DNA of 64,000 bases from Diphasiastrum complanatum (GCA_029204225.1 CM055102.1:43440476-43504475), one strand, 5' to 3'; shown: positions 11,507 to 24,823, numbered from the stretch's first letter. A program made the numbers and translations. Notes: generated by a model from the letters alone, not told the origin.

Positions 11507-13690
11507 TACTTTCCAAGAACCTTCACAACATACTACTATATATGGGAGCCAGTATAGTCTACATTTCCCAAACCAAATTGTGAGAATTGTTCACTACAAG
11601 GCTCTTCTTTGGACAACACCCTAACAACTTTCATTCCATTGCGATCTTCATACAGAAAGAGACTTACACACTACTTTTGCTATGAATCTTCTACATAGAT
11701 TCAACAATGAACTACAAGCCTTTTCTATGCTTTGTTTAGTTAGCATTGTGGTTTTCTTTCTCTACTTATGTAGCGTTGGAAAATGGCTTCAATATATGTT
11801 TGAATGTGTAAAAAAAATAGCCCTTGATGCTCGATGTCCAACGATGGACTGGTGATAAATTTCTACAATTTTGTTTACTTTTCATGCTAGCATAGCAATG
11901 ATGAAGCACATCCATTTCTGTAGCTCAAAATATGGAAATTTATGTCCAACGATGGATGGTGGACTACATGTATTGATTTTTGGCTTAAAAACAAGAATGT
12001 TAGAACCAACTGTCCAGCAATGGATTGTAAGATGCTATATGCCATTTTTTGTATGATTCAAATACGGTTTTTTCATCGTGACTGAGGGTGCACTCTGGCT
12101 ATCTGGACAGTGGCCAACTACATACATAGAATGCACTATGATCTCTTCCATAAAATTCAAGTGTTTCTTACAAGCAATGCTTTGTCTTTCAATAAAGTAA
12201 CAATACATTTGCATTAAAGATTCATCTCCTCTTTGACAATGTAGCATTCTTGTGTGAGGATCTACACTTTTGTCCGATTCTTACCTACGACAAACTACTT
12301 CACTCGGTTCAAACCATATACGAAAAGTGTCTAAACAGGTATTTTACTTGACGACACCTAACCATTAGTAAGTAAAACTCTTGCTTGGATAGAAGAGCAT
12401 GAGTATTCATTTTCATTAAGATTCGAAAGTAGGCTTGCTTTATGGTATATAATGAGAGCATTGTGTATTGATTTTTCTATAGATAATACACACTTCGTGA
12501 GAATAGCGTGGCACCGTCTCAGGATAATACATCGACAATCATCCAAGTATGGGTATTTTCACTGAACTCAATTCACGCATAAGCCGTGGATGTTACATAT
12601 ACGCTTTGTGACAATTATTTAGGAAGAGGATTTATTCTCTTTTAGATTGACTCTATGTAAATAATGGTTCGTTTTTACATTTTGGGAATGTTGATGGATT
12701 GCCATTTAACTACACTTTTAAACTTTGAAAATGTAATTAGGTTTGCTTGATTATGACTAACCGTAAAAGTACTACCCTACACCATTTTAAAGCATATATA
12801 CCCAGATCCAAAATTAGGGTTTTCAACAAAATGATCTTAGACAACATGGACATGCATAAGATACGTAACTTTTTACCCAAGGATTAAAATGGCACGGATA
12901 TGTCCTAATACCTTGGTAATAAATCTTTGCATTCCCTAATTAGTCGATAACTAAACTTATCCCTAATGTAGTCCTACCTACCATGGACTGACTTGGACGT
13001 TCCCGGAAAGCATGGATATGCTTAGGACGAAGTGTAGCGATACATAATCAGTGTTGCATAAGCAAACGAGTCTAAGGATTAGTATGGCATGGAGTTGTCC
13101 TAATACCTACGTATTTGCACTATTCAACCATGGTAATAAACTCTTTGCCCGCGATCTACTCGGCCTTTAGCACTTGTAGTTCCACCAAAAGTCTTCTTAG
13201 CCATAGGAGTTCTTTGGTTGTTGAAGTCAATGCCTAGTAAAAAAACTGGAAATCTCTTATTAATGACCGAGTTCTGGAAATATATCTTGGAGGGTAGAAA
13301 AGCTAGGTCATTTTAGAAGGCGTTCTATTTCTTGAATATTTTTGGCATCTCCCAAAGCTACAAAAAGTTTGGCGGATGAATCTTTAGCAAGTTTAATGGA
13401 AGCGTCAATCATGTATTGGCAGATAAAGAGAAAAGTAAGGTGTGATTTCACTACATCCCTAGCTGGTTTATGCCACATGAACAATGCATTCATCTGATTT
13501 TGGAAGGAAGCACCATAAAAAACTTGGCTAGGCTATTCATCATGAACCAAATAGCATGGTCAAACCAAATGATGGAAGAGCTATTTTTGCATTTTTCACC
13601 ACATCTACACTTGAAAAAAAGGTCTTTTCCAGTTTCAGTCTGGCTTGGTGTAGGTTCATTCTATTGAAAGCGGTTCAAAGTGGCCTCTAA
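11507..13690. other. No gene recognised
   Basis: AT-rich sequence with short frames only. A weak pair of related segments (GGATTAAAATGGCAYGGA...GTCCTAATACC) starts at about 12884 and 13075. The 61-aa minus frame at 13308-13493 is unrecognised. Confidence 0.4.
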
Positions 13691-14246
13691 TTATGGCCTA
13701 GGTTTGACAAAAAGCAAGAATTGAATGAATGCATGTACTTGATCATAAAAACTAGCAATGATAACTATTCCATTTCCAAGATCCAAAGGATGCAAAACTA
13801 TGGAACTAGTTTCATTGAATTTTGACAATTCCAACACATTGACATGACAATGTTCATACCTCTTAATGATCACACCACAAAAGTTAGCAATCTCCCTCTT
13901 GATAGTTGCATCATAATAAATGGAAGAATCTCGAACATTAGAAGCCATGAAAAGAATACATAGTACCTTCAACATAAGAATGTATATTTTCATTACCTCC
14001 ATTGATGAAGTTAGATCTCTTCTTACCTTTTCCATTTTTGCACTTGCCATGTAGTTCCATTGAAGAGCCACAAAGACTTGGAAATCTATGAGTAGAAGAG
14101 TTCAGAAATAATACTAATTTAGTACCACATGACTCCATTTGTCTAGTAGGTAGCACTAGTCCATCTTCGAGATCCAATGGATCCAAAACATTGATCATAG
14201 AGTTACCAAAAGTTGCCAAGTTAATAACTCTCTCCAAGAAGCTCAT
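13691..14246 (-). pseudogene. Unassigned decayed frames after protease of H
   Basis: Frames at 13938-14246 and 13691-14071 show two related phrases, DPLDLEDGLV and HPLDLGNGIV. This suggests a small internal duplication in a tract that replaces the expected GAG-pre-integrase and integrase. Function not recognised. Confidence 0.35.
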
Positions 14247-14733
14247 TAGATCTCAACCTCGATCTAGCATAAGGAAGCTTTTTAGACTTTGCATAAGATC
14301 TACCAACCTTATTGATGCTAGGAATTGACTTTTGAAAGTTGAGAGAACCACCAACATTCATTTCATTCCTCTTGTTGGACATAACAAATGCATCAAGCTT
14401 GTAAAGTCTACCTTGTCTATTGCCCCTAGTAATCAAGACATCTCCCTTAGTAATGAAGCAAACATCTCCAACAAACTTTGTCTTGTACCCCTTTTTTAAT
14501 ATTTGACCAACACTTAGCAAATTCCTTGAAAGTGAAGGAATGTAAAGAACACCATCAAGCCTTGCATTCCTATAAGTAGAAAGACAAATAGGAATTGAGC
14601 CAATACCTTTGATCATACACTCACCACCATTTGGCATGTGAACCACTTTCTTGGTTCCAACATAAGAGATCAAAGAAGTAAAGAACTCCTTGTGACTAGT
14701 CATGTGTGAATAGATCCACTGTCTATCCACCAT
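14221..14733 (-). pseudogene. Retropepsin region of copia H
   Basis: Aligns with the protease of G over its whole length: the phrase YIPSLSRNLLSVGQ matches YVPTISRNLLSVGQ. The catalytic DSG lies in the upstream gag frame (WWIDSGS); a one-base shift just after it puts the rest into this frame. It would cleave the gag-pol polyprotein. The frameshift disables normal gag-protease fusion unless it is bypassed. Confidence 0.75.
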
Positions 14734-15656
14734 GAATCCATGTCACTTCCACTTGACATTAGACTTGAAGAACACATCATGAGAGAATCACAAGAATCTA
14801 GATCCTCATTAGAAGTACAAAAGTTTTTTTGCTTGCTACCTTCATTACTTTGCTTCTTATGACATTCATATGAAAAATGACCTTTTATCTCACAATACAA
14901 GCACTTGAACTTTGACTCATCTTTCTTTCTGAAAGAAGTAGAAGAGGAGGAGGAAGAATGATCATCATGATCCAAGTTACCACTTTGGACCATTTCCCTT
15001 TGCCTACCTTTGCCTTTGACTTTGCCTTTTGTGAAGAAAGCCTCTTCACCTCCACCTTGCAAGGATGCACCATCAAGCTTTGATTGCAACCTATGTTCTT
15101 CAGCTAATAAGATTTCTTGCAAGTCACCCACACTTGGCAAGATTCTTTGAATGGCAAAACTTTGCACAAGGTTGACATGTTCATCTAGCAAACCATTCAA
15201 CATAACCTGGACTATTTCACCATCTTTTATGCTTTCATCAATGCATGCTAGATCATCACTTAAGTACTTAACCCTCAAGACAAATGCATGAGCACTTTCT
15301 CCCTCTCTTTGTCTACTAGAAAATATTTGCCTCCTTAGGGTCAATACCCTAGATGTGGACTTTGATTCAAAGAGTTTCTTCAAGGCATTCCATGCCTCAC
15401 TTGCTCTTTGACACTTACCAACTTCTTTGAGAAGTTCATTGGTAGCATTCATTTTAATGATATGAAGAGCCCTTTTAGCCTTCTTATCAAACCTTTGTTG
15501 CTCTTGAACTATGGGTGGTCTCTCTTCAGTTCCTGCAACTATGTCCATGAGTTCATTCAACTCAAGTAAGGATTCCATCCTCACTTTCCAAGTAGAGAAG
15601 TTTGATGAACTCAACCTATCATGAGTTTCTAACATGATCCCACCATTGGAAGACAT
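14700..15656 (-). CDS. Gag of copia element H
   Basis: About 318 aa. I place the start at the third codon of the open frame, the Met of MSSNGGIMLETHDRL, because G's gag starts MSSMGGYLMEPSERL. The N-terminal capsid/UBN2 region runs over roughly residues 1-230, with FSTWKVRMESLLE near the start and ILNGLSDE-like LNGLLDEHVNLVQSFA in the middle. A basic linker and one zinc knuckle, CLYCEIKGHFSYEC, follow near residue 255. The frame then runs into the protease catalytic DSG and stops. The gag frame is open, so it could still make particle protein, although the element cannot replicate alone. Confidence 0.75.
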   Translation of the reverse strand: MSSNGGIMLETHDRLSSSNFSTWKVRMESLLELNELMDIVAGTEERPPIVQEQQRFDKKAKRALHIIKMNATNELLKEVGKCQRASEAWNALKKLFESKSTSRVLTLRRQIFSSRQREGESAHAFVLRVKYLSDDLACIDESIKDGEIVQVMLNGLLDEHVNLVQSFAIQRILPSVGDLQEILLAEEHRLQSKLDGASLQGGGEEAFFTKGKVKGKGRQREMVQSGNLDHDDHSSSSSSTSFRKKDESKFKCLYCEIKGHFSYECHKKQSNEGSKQKNFCTSNEDLDSCDSLMMCSSSLMSSGSDMDSWWIDSGSIHT

Positions 15657-16770
15657 GAACATGATGATTTTTCAACTTTTAGGCTCTGTCCTACTGCACC
15701 TAGAACTCACTTTCCTCTCAACAAATGATGGATAAGGAGATCTCAGAGGTCTAGGACCCTAAAACACTTCTATCTTGAACCTGACTGGTCTCCAAGCATA
15801 GAAAAAAGGAAGATTGAAACACATGCAACACTTTGCACACACTAAGAATGGATTACAACTCAAACCAACCTGAACACACTCTTGCTTAAGCTCAAGTGAA
15901 CAAATCAAGTTATGGTGTGAAGAGCTACTTGCATTCTTAGAAAATACAAAAGACTAGGCTGCCAAGAGTACCTAGAATTGACCAAACTTGATCAACATAT
16001 GATCAACACACTAAGATATTGATTCAACCTGTAAAACCACATGTAAACCACACTTCTAAAATTTTTAAACTCCAGCAAATGATAAATACAAGTTTTAGAG
16101 TTGAATGAAAGAGCACACTTAGTGAATCACAAGACTAGCTTCACTAGCTTGTCAAATCTTGGTGTTTAGATGTAGATCTAAGATCACTTCACATGAGAAT
16201 GTTCCTCAACCTGTTAAAAACCTGAAAACACATTTGAATAATGGTTAAAAACTTTTAGCAAATGCTCCAATCAAACTACACAAGGAGAGCTACTTACATG
16301 CTCAACAAAGTACACCAAAATTTATGCAAAAGATTGTTGACAATCTGTTCACCCAAAAGGAGATCTTTCATCCAAGTGGGAGCTTTGCTCAGCCTTTTGG
16401 AGAAATACAAAATCACTCAAAGAGTGTTTGTCATCCACTTAAGGAGAAGGTTCATCCACTTAAGGAGAGTGTTCATCCACAGAAGTGGAGATTGTCAGCA
16501 CAATACATTGAACAAAACATTGTTAGTATTGAATATGCACAAGCCTCACAATCAACAAATGATTAGGTGTTATGATCTGATCCAAAATAGCTTCTTCTCA
16601 GCCTCTGATCTTCAATAGACCTGAAAAATTCTTTTGATCAACAAGTTCAACTCACAAAACAAAGGTTAGTAAGATTTGATCAACAGTGCAATGCATAATC
16701 ATGCTAGAACTTGATCAAACATCCAAATATTACCATAAATGGAAACCTTACTAAAAATAATAGCCAACTA
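15657..16770 (-). other. Leader of copia H
   Basis: Noncoding stretch between primer site and gag. It contains a three-copy, roughly 21-bp tandem repeat at 16433-16485 (TTCATCCACTTAAGGAGA). Plus-strand frames here are chance. Confidence 0.55.
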
Positions 16771-16782
16771 GCTCTGATACCA
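16771..16782 (-). other. Primer binding site, copia H
   Basis: The minus strand reads TGGTATCAGAGC, the canonical initiator Met-tRNA site, directly adjoining the LTR. Confidence 0.9.
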
Positions 16783-17566
16783 TGTGAAAAAAGTGGATCT
16801 TTAATGGATTCAAGCTCCCAAAATACTTGGCTAAGATCTTTGCACAACAAGCTACAAAAGCTAGAAATGGCAAAGCATCCTAATGCTACCTTTGATACAC
16901 ATGAACTTGACAAAGCATTCAAGAGACAAAAGAAACTAATAAAAGGTACTGATGGAAGCCAAAAATGGCAGCAAACAGGGCTCCCAACAACAGCCTACCA
17001 CTTTTGGAAATCTCTTAAGACCATACACAAAAGCTTGAAGACAATACACAAAGCAATGCTCTCAATGGAGGAAGAAACTGTGACAATGATATATTGATCT
17101 CTCTCAACAGTACAAAAAGTTTCTCCAACCTATTCTCCACGAATTTCAGCCTAATATAGGTGAGAGAGATGACTCTCTCTCCACTCTCTAGAATGTAGGA
17201 CCCAATTTTAGGGCACTAGTAGCCTAAAATAGCCAATTTTGGCCTATATGTCCAAATAACATGATTTTGGTGTCATTTCGAAGGTCCTGAAGTTTGGGAC
17301 TTCTTCAATATAAAATATATACTAAAATAAAAGTATATAGGCCTCTTTTACACGTGTGAAAGATTAGATCCAAAATTATGTACAAAAATTGCCAATTTAG
17401 GCCTCAAACTAGCTAGGAAATGTTGACAATTTTCACACTGTGCTCTTGCCTTAGATTTGTAAGATAGATCTTGGATTTCAATCTATGCTTGATCTTTGTG
17501 GAATCACCAACTCTTAGGAGATCATTATCACACTTTTGGGCACTCCCACACGTGTGAAATTCAACA
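16783..17566 (-). repeat. 5' LTR of copia H
   Basis: About 784 bp. On the minus strand it begins TGTTGAATTTCACACGTGTG and ends CACA next to the primer site. The palindrome lies 10 bp inside the 5' terminus, as in the solo LTR at 61186-61922. Confidence 0.75.
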
Positions 17567-17788
17567 TGTAATTACTTGCTAACAATGATTAGAGCAAGTA
17601 GTTAGCTTCAAAACAAGTGGTAATATGTTCAGTTAACATTCGATAGTTGTTTGTAGTTGTCGAACTGGACTGTTAACGATTCTCGTGTATTTCTACAAAC
17701 TATGTGATAACACGAGTAAAAATGAAAAAAACTGGATAAATGAATGGATATAGATTAACAATCAGATTATAAGGATAATAATCCAACA
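17567..17788 (-). repeat. Fragment of copia E2 3' LTR
   Basis: It ends in ATAATAATCCAACA, like the LTR at 49575-50541 (AGAATAATCCAACA), and the last roughly 90 bp are similar. It lies just downstream of the E2 RNase H end, where a 3' LTR belongs. Element H appears to have inserted into it. Confidence 0.55.
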
Positions 17789-17878
17789 CGCTCTCTTAAT
17801 CTGAATCCATGAAAGCTTTGATCTTCAATTTAGCATTGCACAAGTCTTGTTGTGTGCATCCACGCTCAACGCCTACCT

Positions 17879-18250
17879 TCATGTCCTGCATTCGACAATT
17901 TGACAATAGTCCAAGCTTACCTCTTTATTGGGAACTTTGATTCTAACAAAATGATACTTAATATCAATATGCTTACTCCTAGAATGAAATATAGGGTTAG
18001 TCGTTAAAGCAATAGCACTCTGATTATTACAAAAGATGATTGTCGAATCATACTGTTTTAGAAAATGGTCCGATAGTAAGTTTCTCAACTGTACTACTTC
18101 CTTTGTCACTTGAGAGGCAGAGATATACTCTAATTTTGTATAAGATAGAGCAATTGAGGTTTGCTTGTGACTGTTCCATGAGATTGGAGCACCATTGAGG
18201 AAGAATGTAAATCCAGATTTGGATCTACGAGTAACCACAGAGTTTGTTGA
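17879..18250 (-). pseudogene. RNase H end of copia E2 (left part)
   Basis: Copia RNase H signatures are clear: RRSKSGFTFFLNGAPISW, then CNNQSAIAL and HIDIKYHFVR. The upstream part of the same frame continues at 38935 beyond element D. The catalytic glutamate position reads TKLEY in place of CEAEY. It is an old, decayed polymerase end. Confidence 0.8.
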
Positions 18251-18255
18251 GTTTG

Positions 18256-19096
<841 letters not shown>

Positions 19097-19114
19097 ATAT
19101 CCCCCACCAAAACT
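19097..19114 (-). other. Polypurine tract of D
   Basis: The minus strand reads TTTTGGTGGGGGATAT immediately before the 3' LTR. The same tract lies before the 3' LTR of C1 at about 27946-27961. It primes plus-strand DNA synthesis. Confidence 0.8.
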
Positions 19115-19146
19115 AGTGGCGGTCCCACGACACCTGCGAGATGCAG

Positions 19147-21270
19147 TTATTGGGGACTTTTATTGGCTTCACGACGAATCTTTATCAAATGATACTGCAC
19201 CTTCTCCATAAAATTGAGTTGAACAGTGTTAAAATCCAAATTATGTGGCAAAAAACAACGATGAGCTCTGGCAATCCACTTTGAAGTTGTCCGGGACGTG
19301 AAGCGAGATTCCCAGGAGCCTCCCATCATTGCTGCACGAAAATATAGTCGAGCAACCGGCAGCTGGTCCTTGATATTCTCTGAGACCATTGGCTTATTTG
19401 GATCGAATGCCAAAGGAAAAAGACAATCATCCCATCTCGTTGTCACTGATGCCAACAGAGTCAAGTCTTTCGCAAAGAGTGTCGATTGTCGCACTGTCGG
19501 ATCAGGAGAGTGTATATACTCCCGCTGGTATGCTTGTAAGGTCCAGTGGAAATCCACTGATATTGTCCAACTAAAAGATTGATGGATCCATATCCATTGG
19601 CAATCCCAAATCCTTCCACCTATTTCTTTGCGACATCGGTACATAATATGAATCTACCCGCAATTGGCGAGGGCTGGCCACATAACTCTTGATAGATTCC
19701 GTAGTTTTCTCAAAAATGGTAACTCTCCAAGCCAGCAGCTCTCCCAATTCTTTGTCGGCCTCTATCTCAGATGTCTTAAATTTAAGGACCCAACAACCAC
19801 GCAAAAACTCATGCAGATGTTGCGCTAAAAAACTCTGAATCTGGTCCTCAACACTGATTGGCCTTCTGAATAATGGTGTGGTGCTTGATGAATATGGACC
19901 CGCTTGCACTGCCTGTGGAATTGGCTGTTGTTGGTGTGGCTCCAGCTTGAGGTTGCTGGTGTAGCGGACATGAATCTTCAACATCAACAGTAGTATCATG
20001 GAATTGTTCGAATCCTCTTCCAAGGGATTGGAGTTCAAAGGGCGCAGAGCTCTAGGGCATTTCAAAAACTTCGGAGGCCCCAAGGGGGTCGAAATCATCG
20101 AACATATCCATGAAATATTGCGTATTTGGGAAAATAGCTTCTGTGTGTGGGGGTGAGGCGGCCTGGGCAGCTATGATGGGAATGGTAGCCCCAATGGTCA
20201 CAGGCTGTCCTTGATTGGAAGTAGAGGTGAGGGAAGCATCACAGACGGGGGGAATAGGAAGTTCAGTGCGAATAGCAGTAGGGGGTGGAAGCGCAGCTGA
20301 CAATGTATGCCTAGTACGACGTCGTGACGTGGAAGACGAGTCAGGAATGATGATCTCGCTGCGTGGACGACGTCGACTATGTGAACTGGTGAGATGACTC
20401 GGCCAATGCTTCTTCATAAATCGAAAGCATAGAATCCTGGCGAAACCCATGGATTTTGTTTTCAAGGTGTGAGGCCGCTAGGAGAGATAACAAGGAGCCA
20501 GCCACAAACTGCTGCTTGGTACTGCTCTTAATGGCTCGTTTGAGCTCACCAGAAACAATCTTGAACCAGTTATATGGTTCGAGAGGGGCCTTGGCTATCT
20601 TGACATATGACTTAACTATCCTATGTAAGATATGTAAAGTAATGCGGTCTCTCCTGAGGTTGCCAACCATCAAGAAATTACTAAGGAGCTGGGCAGCAGA
20701 GTGTATGGCAGACTCAGTAATGGCATCTAGGAGGTAGTCGTCATTGGTCCAATGCAAATCATTTGTAAGGTCCATGTAAGGCTTAATAGCCTTTTTGGCC
20801 TACTTGTGGTTTGGTGAGGCTTGGGTACCAGACGCTATGCCTATGGCAACAAGGGCGGCCTCAGTCATGCGCACCTTGTGTGTGGCTCCTTGGAAGGTGA
20901 TGTAAAACTTGGATTTGTCCTCCTTCCACATACTGAAGGCAAGAGTGATAAAATCCATATTGATTCTCCCTGAGAAGGCTCTCTTATGAGCACCCATTGC
21001 AGTAAGCAGAGGCTCCGCAAGGGTCATCCACTGAGTGACCATGCTTGTGCTAGGAAGTATCATGATATCCGTTCCAGATGGGACATTACAATGGATAGTA
21101 TAACGAGGCGACTGGGATGCATCTGTGGAAGACATGATGATCAGAAATGAAAAGTAAGACATGCGAGTGTATAACAGAAAACAATTCAGAAAGTTTGGAA
21201 GACTTTGGTTGCTGGAAAAATTGGCAAGAGCTTCACTAGCACAAGTGAGGAATGAATCGAATTCAGCCAA
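19147..21270 (-). pseudogene. Extra ORF between integrase and 3' LTR (D copy)
   Basis: About 2.1 kb, or 700 codons, in pieces: 21270-20800 and 20775-20377 (same frame, one stop between), 20465-20052, 20098-19571 and 19644-19147 (three frameshifts). A likely start is the Met of MSSTDASQ near 21135. The last third is closely matched by the C1 copy at 27130-27910, with phrases such as YQREYIHSPDPTVRQ and ARLYFRAAMMGGSWE. Substitutions between the copies are often conservative, which suggests past selection. It matches no family I know. It has no obvious signal peptide or strong membrane segment, so the envelope role often proposed for this position is not shown. A proline/serine-rich middle links two more ordered parts. 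Confidence 0.65.
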
Positions 21271-21930
21271 CTTATAGGTGAATTTGGAGGGTCCATTACA
21301 CTGAATACTAGTCTGGTTGATCAGTTATGAACAAAAATTTGCAGGCATGTAGAGTACTATGAAAATAGGCTATAAAAATCTCGGCGAAGGTTTCTGAGGC
21401 CCTGAACCTATCCAGCGAACGTTTTCCAGGGATGGCAAAGGATGAACCTTCGCCCAAGAGGGTCCTTCGCCCAAGTACTGTCATGAATGCAATTTTTCAA
21501 GATTTGAAGCTACGGCCAACCTGATTTTGACATTTTAAGACCATCTAGCATGCCAGTGAAGGTTCTTAAGGAGAGTAAGGTGCTCGGCGAAAGTTCCCAA
21601 AATGGCATATTGTTGATCATTCGCCTGACTCAAAAAAGTACTGTTTCTGGAAAAGAACCTTCACCCAATTCAATATAGATATATCTGAATTGGATGTACA
21701 GTCTGAAAGCTCACTGAAGGTTTTTGATACTGTATAGGTCACATATGACCGAAACAGTGATTTTATAAGTCATTTTTCATCGAAAATACTGTCCTTCCGT
21801 TTTCCATGCTGATGACTTTTCTGACTTCTGCTCATCAGCCTTTTCTCATTTTTTTTTTAAAACAAAATTTAACAATTAAATATTGAAAAAAAAAATTGAA
21901 AAACAAAAAAAAAATGAAAAATTAATTAGA
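21271..21930. other. Spacer of D with repeated GGCGAAGG-like words
   Basis: No ORF. Words such as GGCGAAGGTTTC, CCTTCGCCCAAG and GTGAAGGTTC recur about ten times in both orientations between 21380 and 21725. The same words recur in the D leader. Confidence 0.6.
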
Positions 21931-23318
21931 TCATGCTTGCTGAACTGGCGGAGCCGGCTGCCAAAACTTGCGTAATCGGTTGTCAGTTACCGGAGTATCA
22001 AATCGTTTTTCGTCCAAGTGTTCAAGAATTACCGTGCCATAGTTTAGGATTTCCTTTACTTTATATAGGCCTTCACTGATAAACTTCAATTTCCCTTGAT
22101 CAGCTTGGTTTTGTACATCAGTGCAAGATCTTCTGCTTTCAGATCCTCTTTGTGCAATCGACGATCGTGCCATGCCTTTCGACGGGCTTCCTCTACTGCT
22201 TATGCATGAACTGCCATCAATCGTGTTTCACATAATTTGTGCAACGCTTCATGACGGGGTTGTAAAGACTTATTATCATTTAATCGTTCTGTTGTCCTAT
22301 GCGTAAAGATGGGATTTCAATTGGCATGACAACATCTTGACCATAAACCAGTTGAAAGAATGTTTGATTTGTACTATTTTTGTAAGCGGTCCTGAATGCC
22401 CATAATGCTGCATACAATTTATGCTCCCAATCAGACCAACTTGCTTCAACTGTCTTTGTCATAATAGTGCAGAGAATTTTATTGGAAGATTCAGCTTGGC
22501 CATTTCCTCTGGGATTGTAGGGAGTACTAAATCAGTGTATAACAAAAAAATCTTCCAATAAATACTTTATTGTTTGATTAACAAAGTGTGTACCCCGATC
22601 ACTGATAATCTCGATCGGACATCCAAATTGATAATGATATTTCATAGAGAAACTTGGCCGTAGATTTTGCATCAGCAACTTTGATAGCTTTTGCTTCAAC
22701 CCACTTGGTCATATAATCAGTTGCTACGATAATGTATCGGGCCTGAGATCCTTGCACGACAGGATGAATAGGACCAACATAATCCAATCCCCATTTTTCA
22801 AACAATGCTTGTGATAAAACCAGATGCAAGGGTTCATAGTTCTGTCTAGTAGGCCGTCGTGCTCGCTGGCAAACATCACATGTCTGAATATAATTTTCTG
22901 TGTCCTTATGAAGCATAGGCCACCAACAACCTGATTACAAAAGTTTGCAAACAATAATATCTGTAGAGAAGTGTCGTCCGCCCATGCCATCATGTGAAAA
23001 CATGATTAAATATGGTATTTCATGCGGTAAAACACATTTACGTAGAATATTGTTTAATTCACGACGATATAATTGTCCTGCAATCAATTGATAAGGTTGA
23101 GCCTTATGAATCAATTGGCTCTTCTGTACTTTTGTCAAAGAGTCATTCGGTTGTCCTACCATCAGGCACTCAACAATATCTGCTGCCCACTCAGGTACTG
23201 CTTCTACATAGAACAATGCAGCATCTAGTAGTTCATCATCCACTTCAGTATTAACTGGTGCAGATACAATTCGCGAAACGTGATTGGCTAGATAATGTTG
23301 CTTCTCCTTTCGAACCAC
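21931..23318 (-). pseudogene. Integrase of element D, decayed
   Basis: The zinc-binding part is in 22935-23318 and 22599-22916 (HDGMGGRHFSTD, then CDVCQRARRP). The catalytic core starts with WGLDYVGP, followed by ATDYMTKWVEA. The second Asp and the Glu region follow in broken frames around 22470-22620 (ISDRGTHFV and a GNGQAE-like segment). The C-terminal part at 22280-22462 and 21931-22173 ends LRKFWQPAP. It would insert the cDNA into the host genome. Stops and frameshifts divide it into at least four pieces. Confidence 0.85.
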
Positions 23319-23596
23319 AATTGAAAGTCAAATTCAGTCAAAAACAGTAACCGTCTTGCAATACATCCAGTATTGCACGTCTTGTTTACCAAGTAAAGTA
23401 ATGGCTGGTGATTCGTATAAAAGTAGTGACGAAATTTTTGAATAAAAAAAATCATGGCTAACGTTTCACGTTTTGTTGATGAATAGTTCTTCTCCGGATC
23501 TGTAAGCTGTATGCTTGCAAATCGTATAGGATAGTCTTTCTTATAATCACATGGCTGCGTCAAAACTGATCCAATGGCATATTTTGAGGCATCCAT
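23288..23596 (-). pseudogene. RNase H of element D
   Basis: Ty3-type RNase H motifs are present: MDASKYAIGSVLTQP with the first catalytic Asp, EKNYSSTKRETLA with the Glu, and a following HYFYTNHQPLLYLVNK. It would degrade the RNA strand during reverse transcription. It is separated from RT by a frame change. Confidence 0.85.
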
Positions 23597-23659
23597 GTGA
23601 ACATGAAATTCAACCGTCCAATCTGGAGAACGCAGTATTGATGCTGAAGTTAATGTTTT

Positions 23660-24812
23660 TTTTTATTTTTCAAAGGCTTCTAACGCCTCTATTGTCCAAA
23701 TAGGAACAATAGTCAGTTTGTATATAGGTTGTGCTAAATCAGCAAAGAAGATAATAAAAATTTGATAGTAGTTCGCATGACCCATAAACACATAAACTCC
23801 ACGAATTGTTGTTGGTGGTGGCAATTCCACAATAACCTTGATTTTAGAATAATCTGTGGCAATGCCATGTCTTGATATCACATGCCCAAGCACAACTCCG
23901 TGGGAAACCCATATCTGACATTTTTTCGGATTTAGAGAAATTCAATACTTGCGACATCTTTCAAATACTTTCTCCAGTCGATCTAGGTGGTCTGTATCTG
24001 TACTATTATAGACTCCCAGGTCATCCAAGTAAATTTTAAGAAATTTTTGTAGATAATCTTTAAAAGCAAACTGCATTACTCTTTGGAACAAGCTTGGTGC
24101 ATTACAGAGTCCAAACAACATTACTTTGTAAGCATAGGTGCCCCATTCTGTTGCAAAAGCTGTTTTGTAGCGATCTGTAGGTGCAATCTTAACCTGGTTG
24201 TAGCCACTAAATCCATCCAAGAAACTATAAGCTTTTGCTCCAGCAAGGCGATCTAAAATGCCTTCAGTAAAAGGTAATGGAAAGTGATCCTTCCACGTCA
24301 CTTTGTTCAAAGCCTTGAGATTCACACAAATTCTCAATTTTTTGATTCTTCTTAGGAACAATGACAATCGGTGAAACCCATTCGGTATGCTCGATCTCAT
24401 AAATGAAATCGACGTCAAGCAGTCTCTGAAGCTCTTTTTTTATCAGATCCGCAACATTAGGATTACAGCGATAGAACTTTGTAACCTTTGAAACTACATC
24501 AGGTACTAAATGTATGATATGTTCAATAACTGACATAAGAATACCTTTCAGATCTTGATAAGTCCATGCAAAGCAATCTTGATACTTAATAAGTAACATT
24601 CGGAGTGCTTGATATTGTTCAGGATTAAGTTGTGATCCAACTTGGACAATCTTTTTTGGTTCTTTCGGTTTAGCAAGATTCATTGGCTGTGTCCTTGCTG
24701 GGCCATCATAAACATCTTTCGATTCTGACACCTGTTCTTTGGATTCAAGATGTGCTTTAGGTAACATGATAACCACATCATCCAGTGTATAATGTTTAAA
24801 ATGTTCAGGCAT
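23660..24812 (-). pseudogene. Reverse transcriptase of element D
   Basis: From the N-terminal side: DCFAWTYQDLKGI, WVSPIVIVPKKN, then after a frameshift near 24330 LRICVNLKALNKVTWKDHF, FLDGFSGYNQV, MLFGLCNAPSLFQRVM and the catalytic box IYLDDLGVY. The thumb region is in 23663-23893 (MLGHVISRHGI). The box reads YLDD where Ty3 elements usually have YVDD or YIDD. It is disabled by at least two frame changes. Confidence 0.88.
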
Positions 24813-24823
24813 ATCATGCTGGA

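Larger units (their letters stand above)
13691..17566 (-). mobile_element. Truncated Ty1/copia element H
   Basis: Read on the minus strand: 5' LTR (16783-17566), initiator-Met primer site (16771-16782), a leader of about 1.1 kb, gag (15656-14700) and protease (to about 14221). After that come short broken frames with no integrase, RT or RNase H motif. No 3' LTR was found, so the left boundary is only where recognisable sequence stops. The LTR is related to the solo LTR at 61186-61922. Confidence 0.75.

Noticed and set aside
16433-16485. CRISPR-like spaced repeats
   Set aside because: Only three short units back to back without unique spacers, inside a retroelement leader; a simple tandem repeat.
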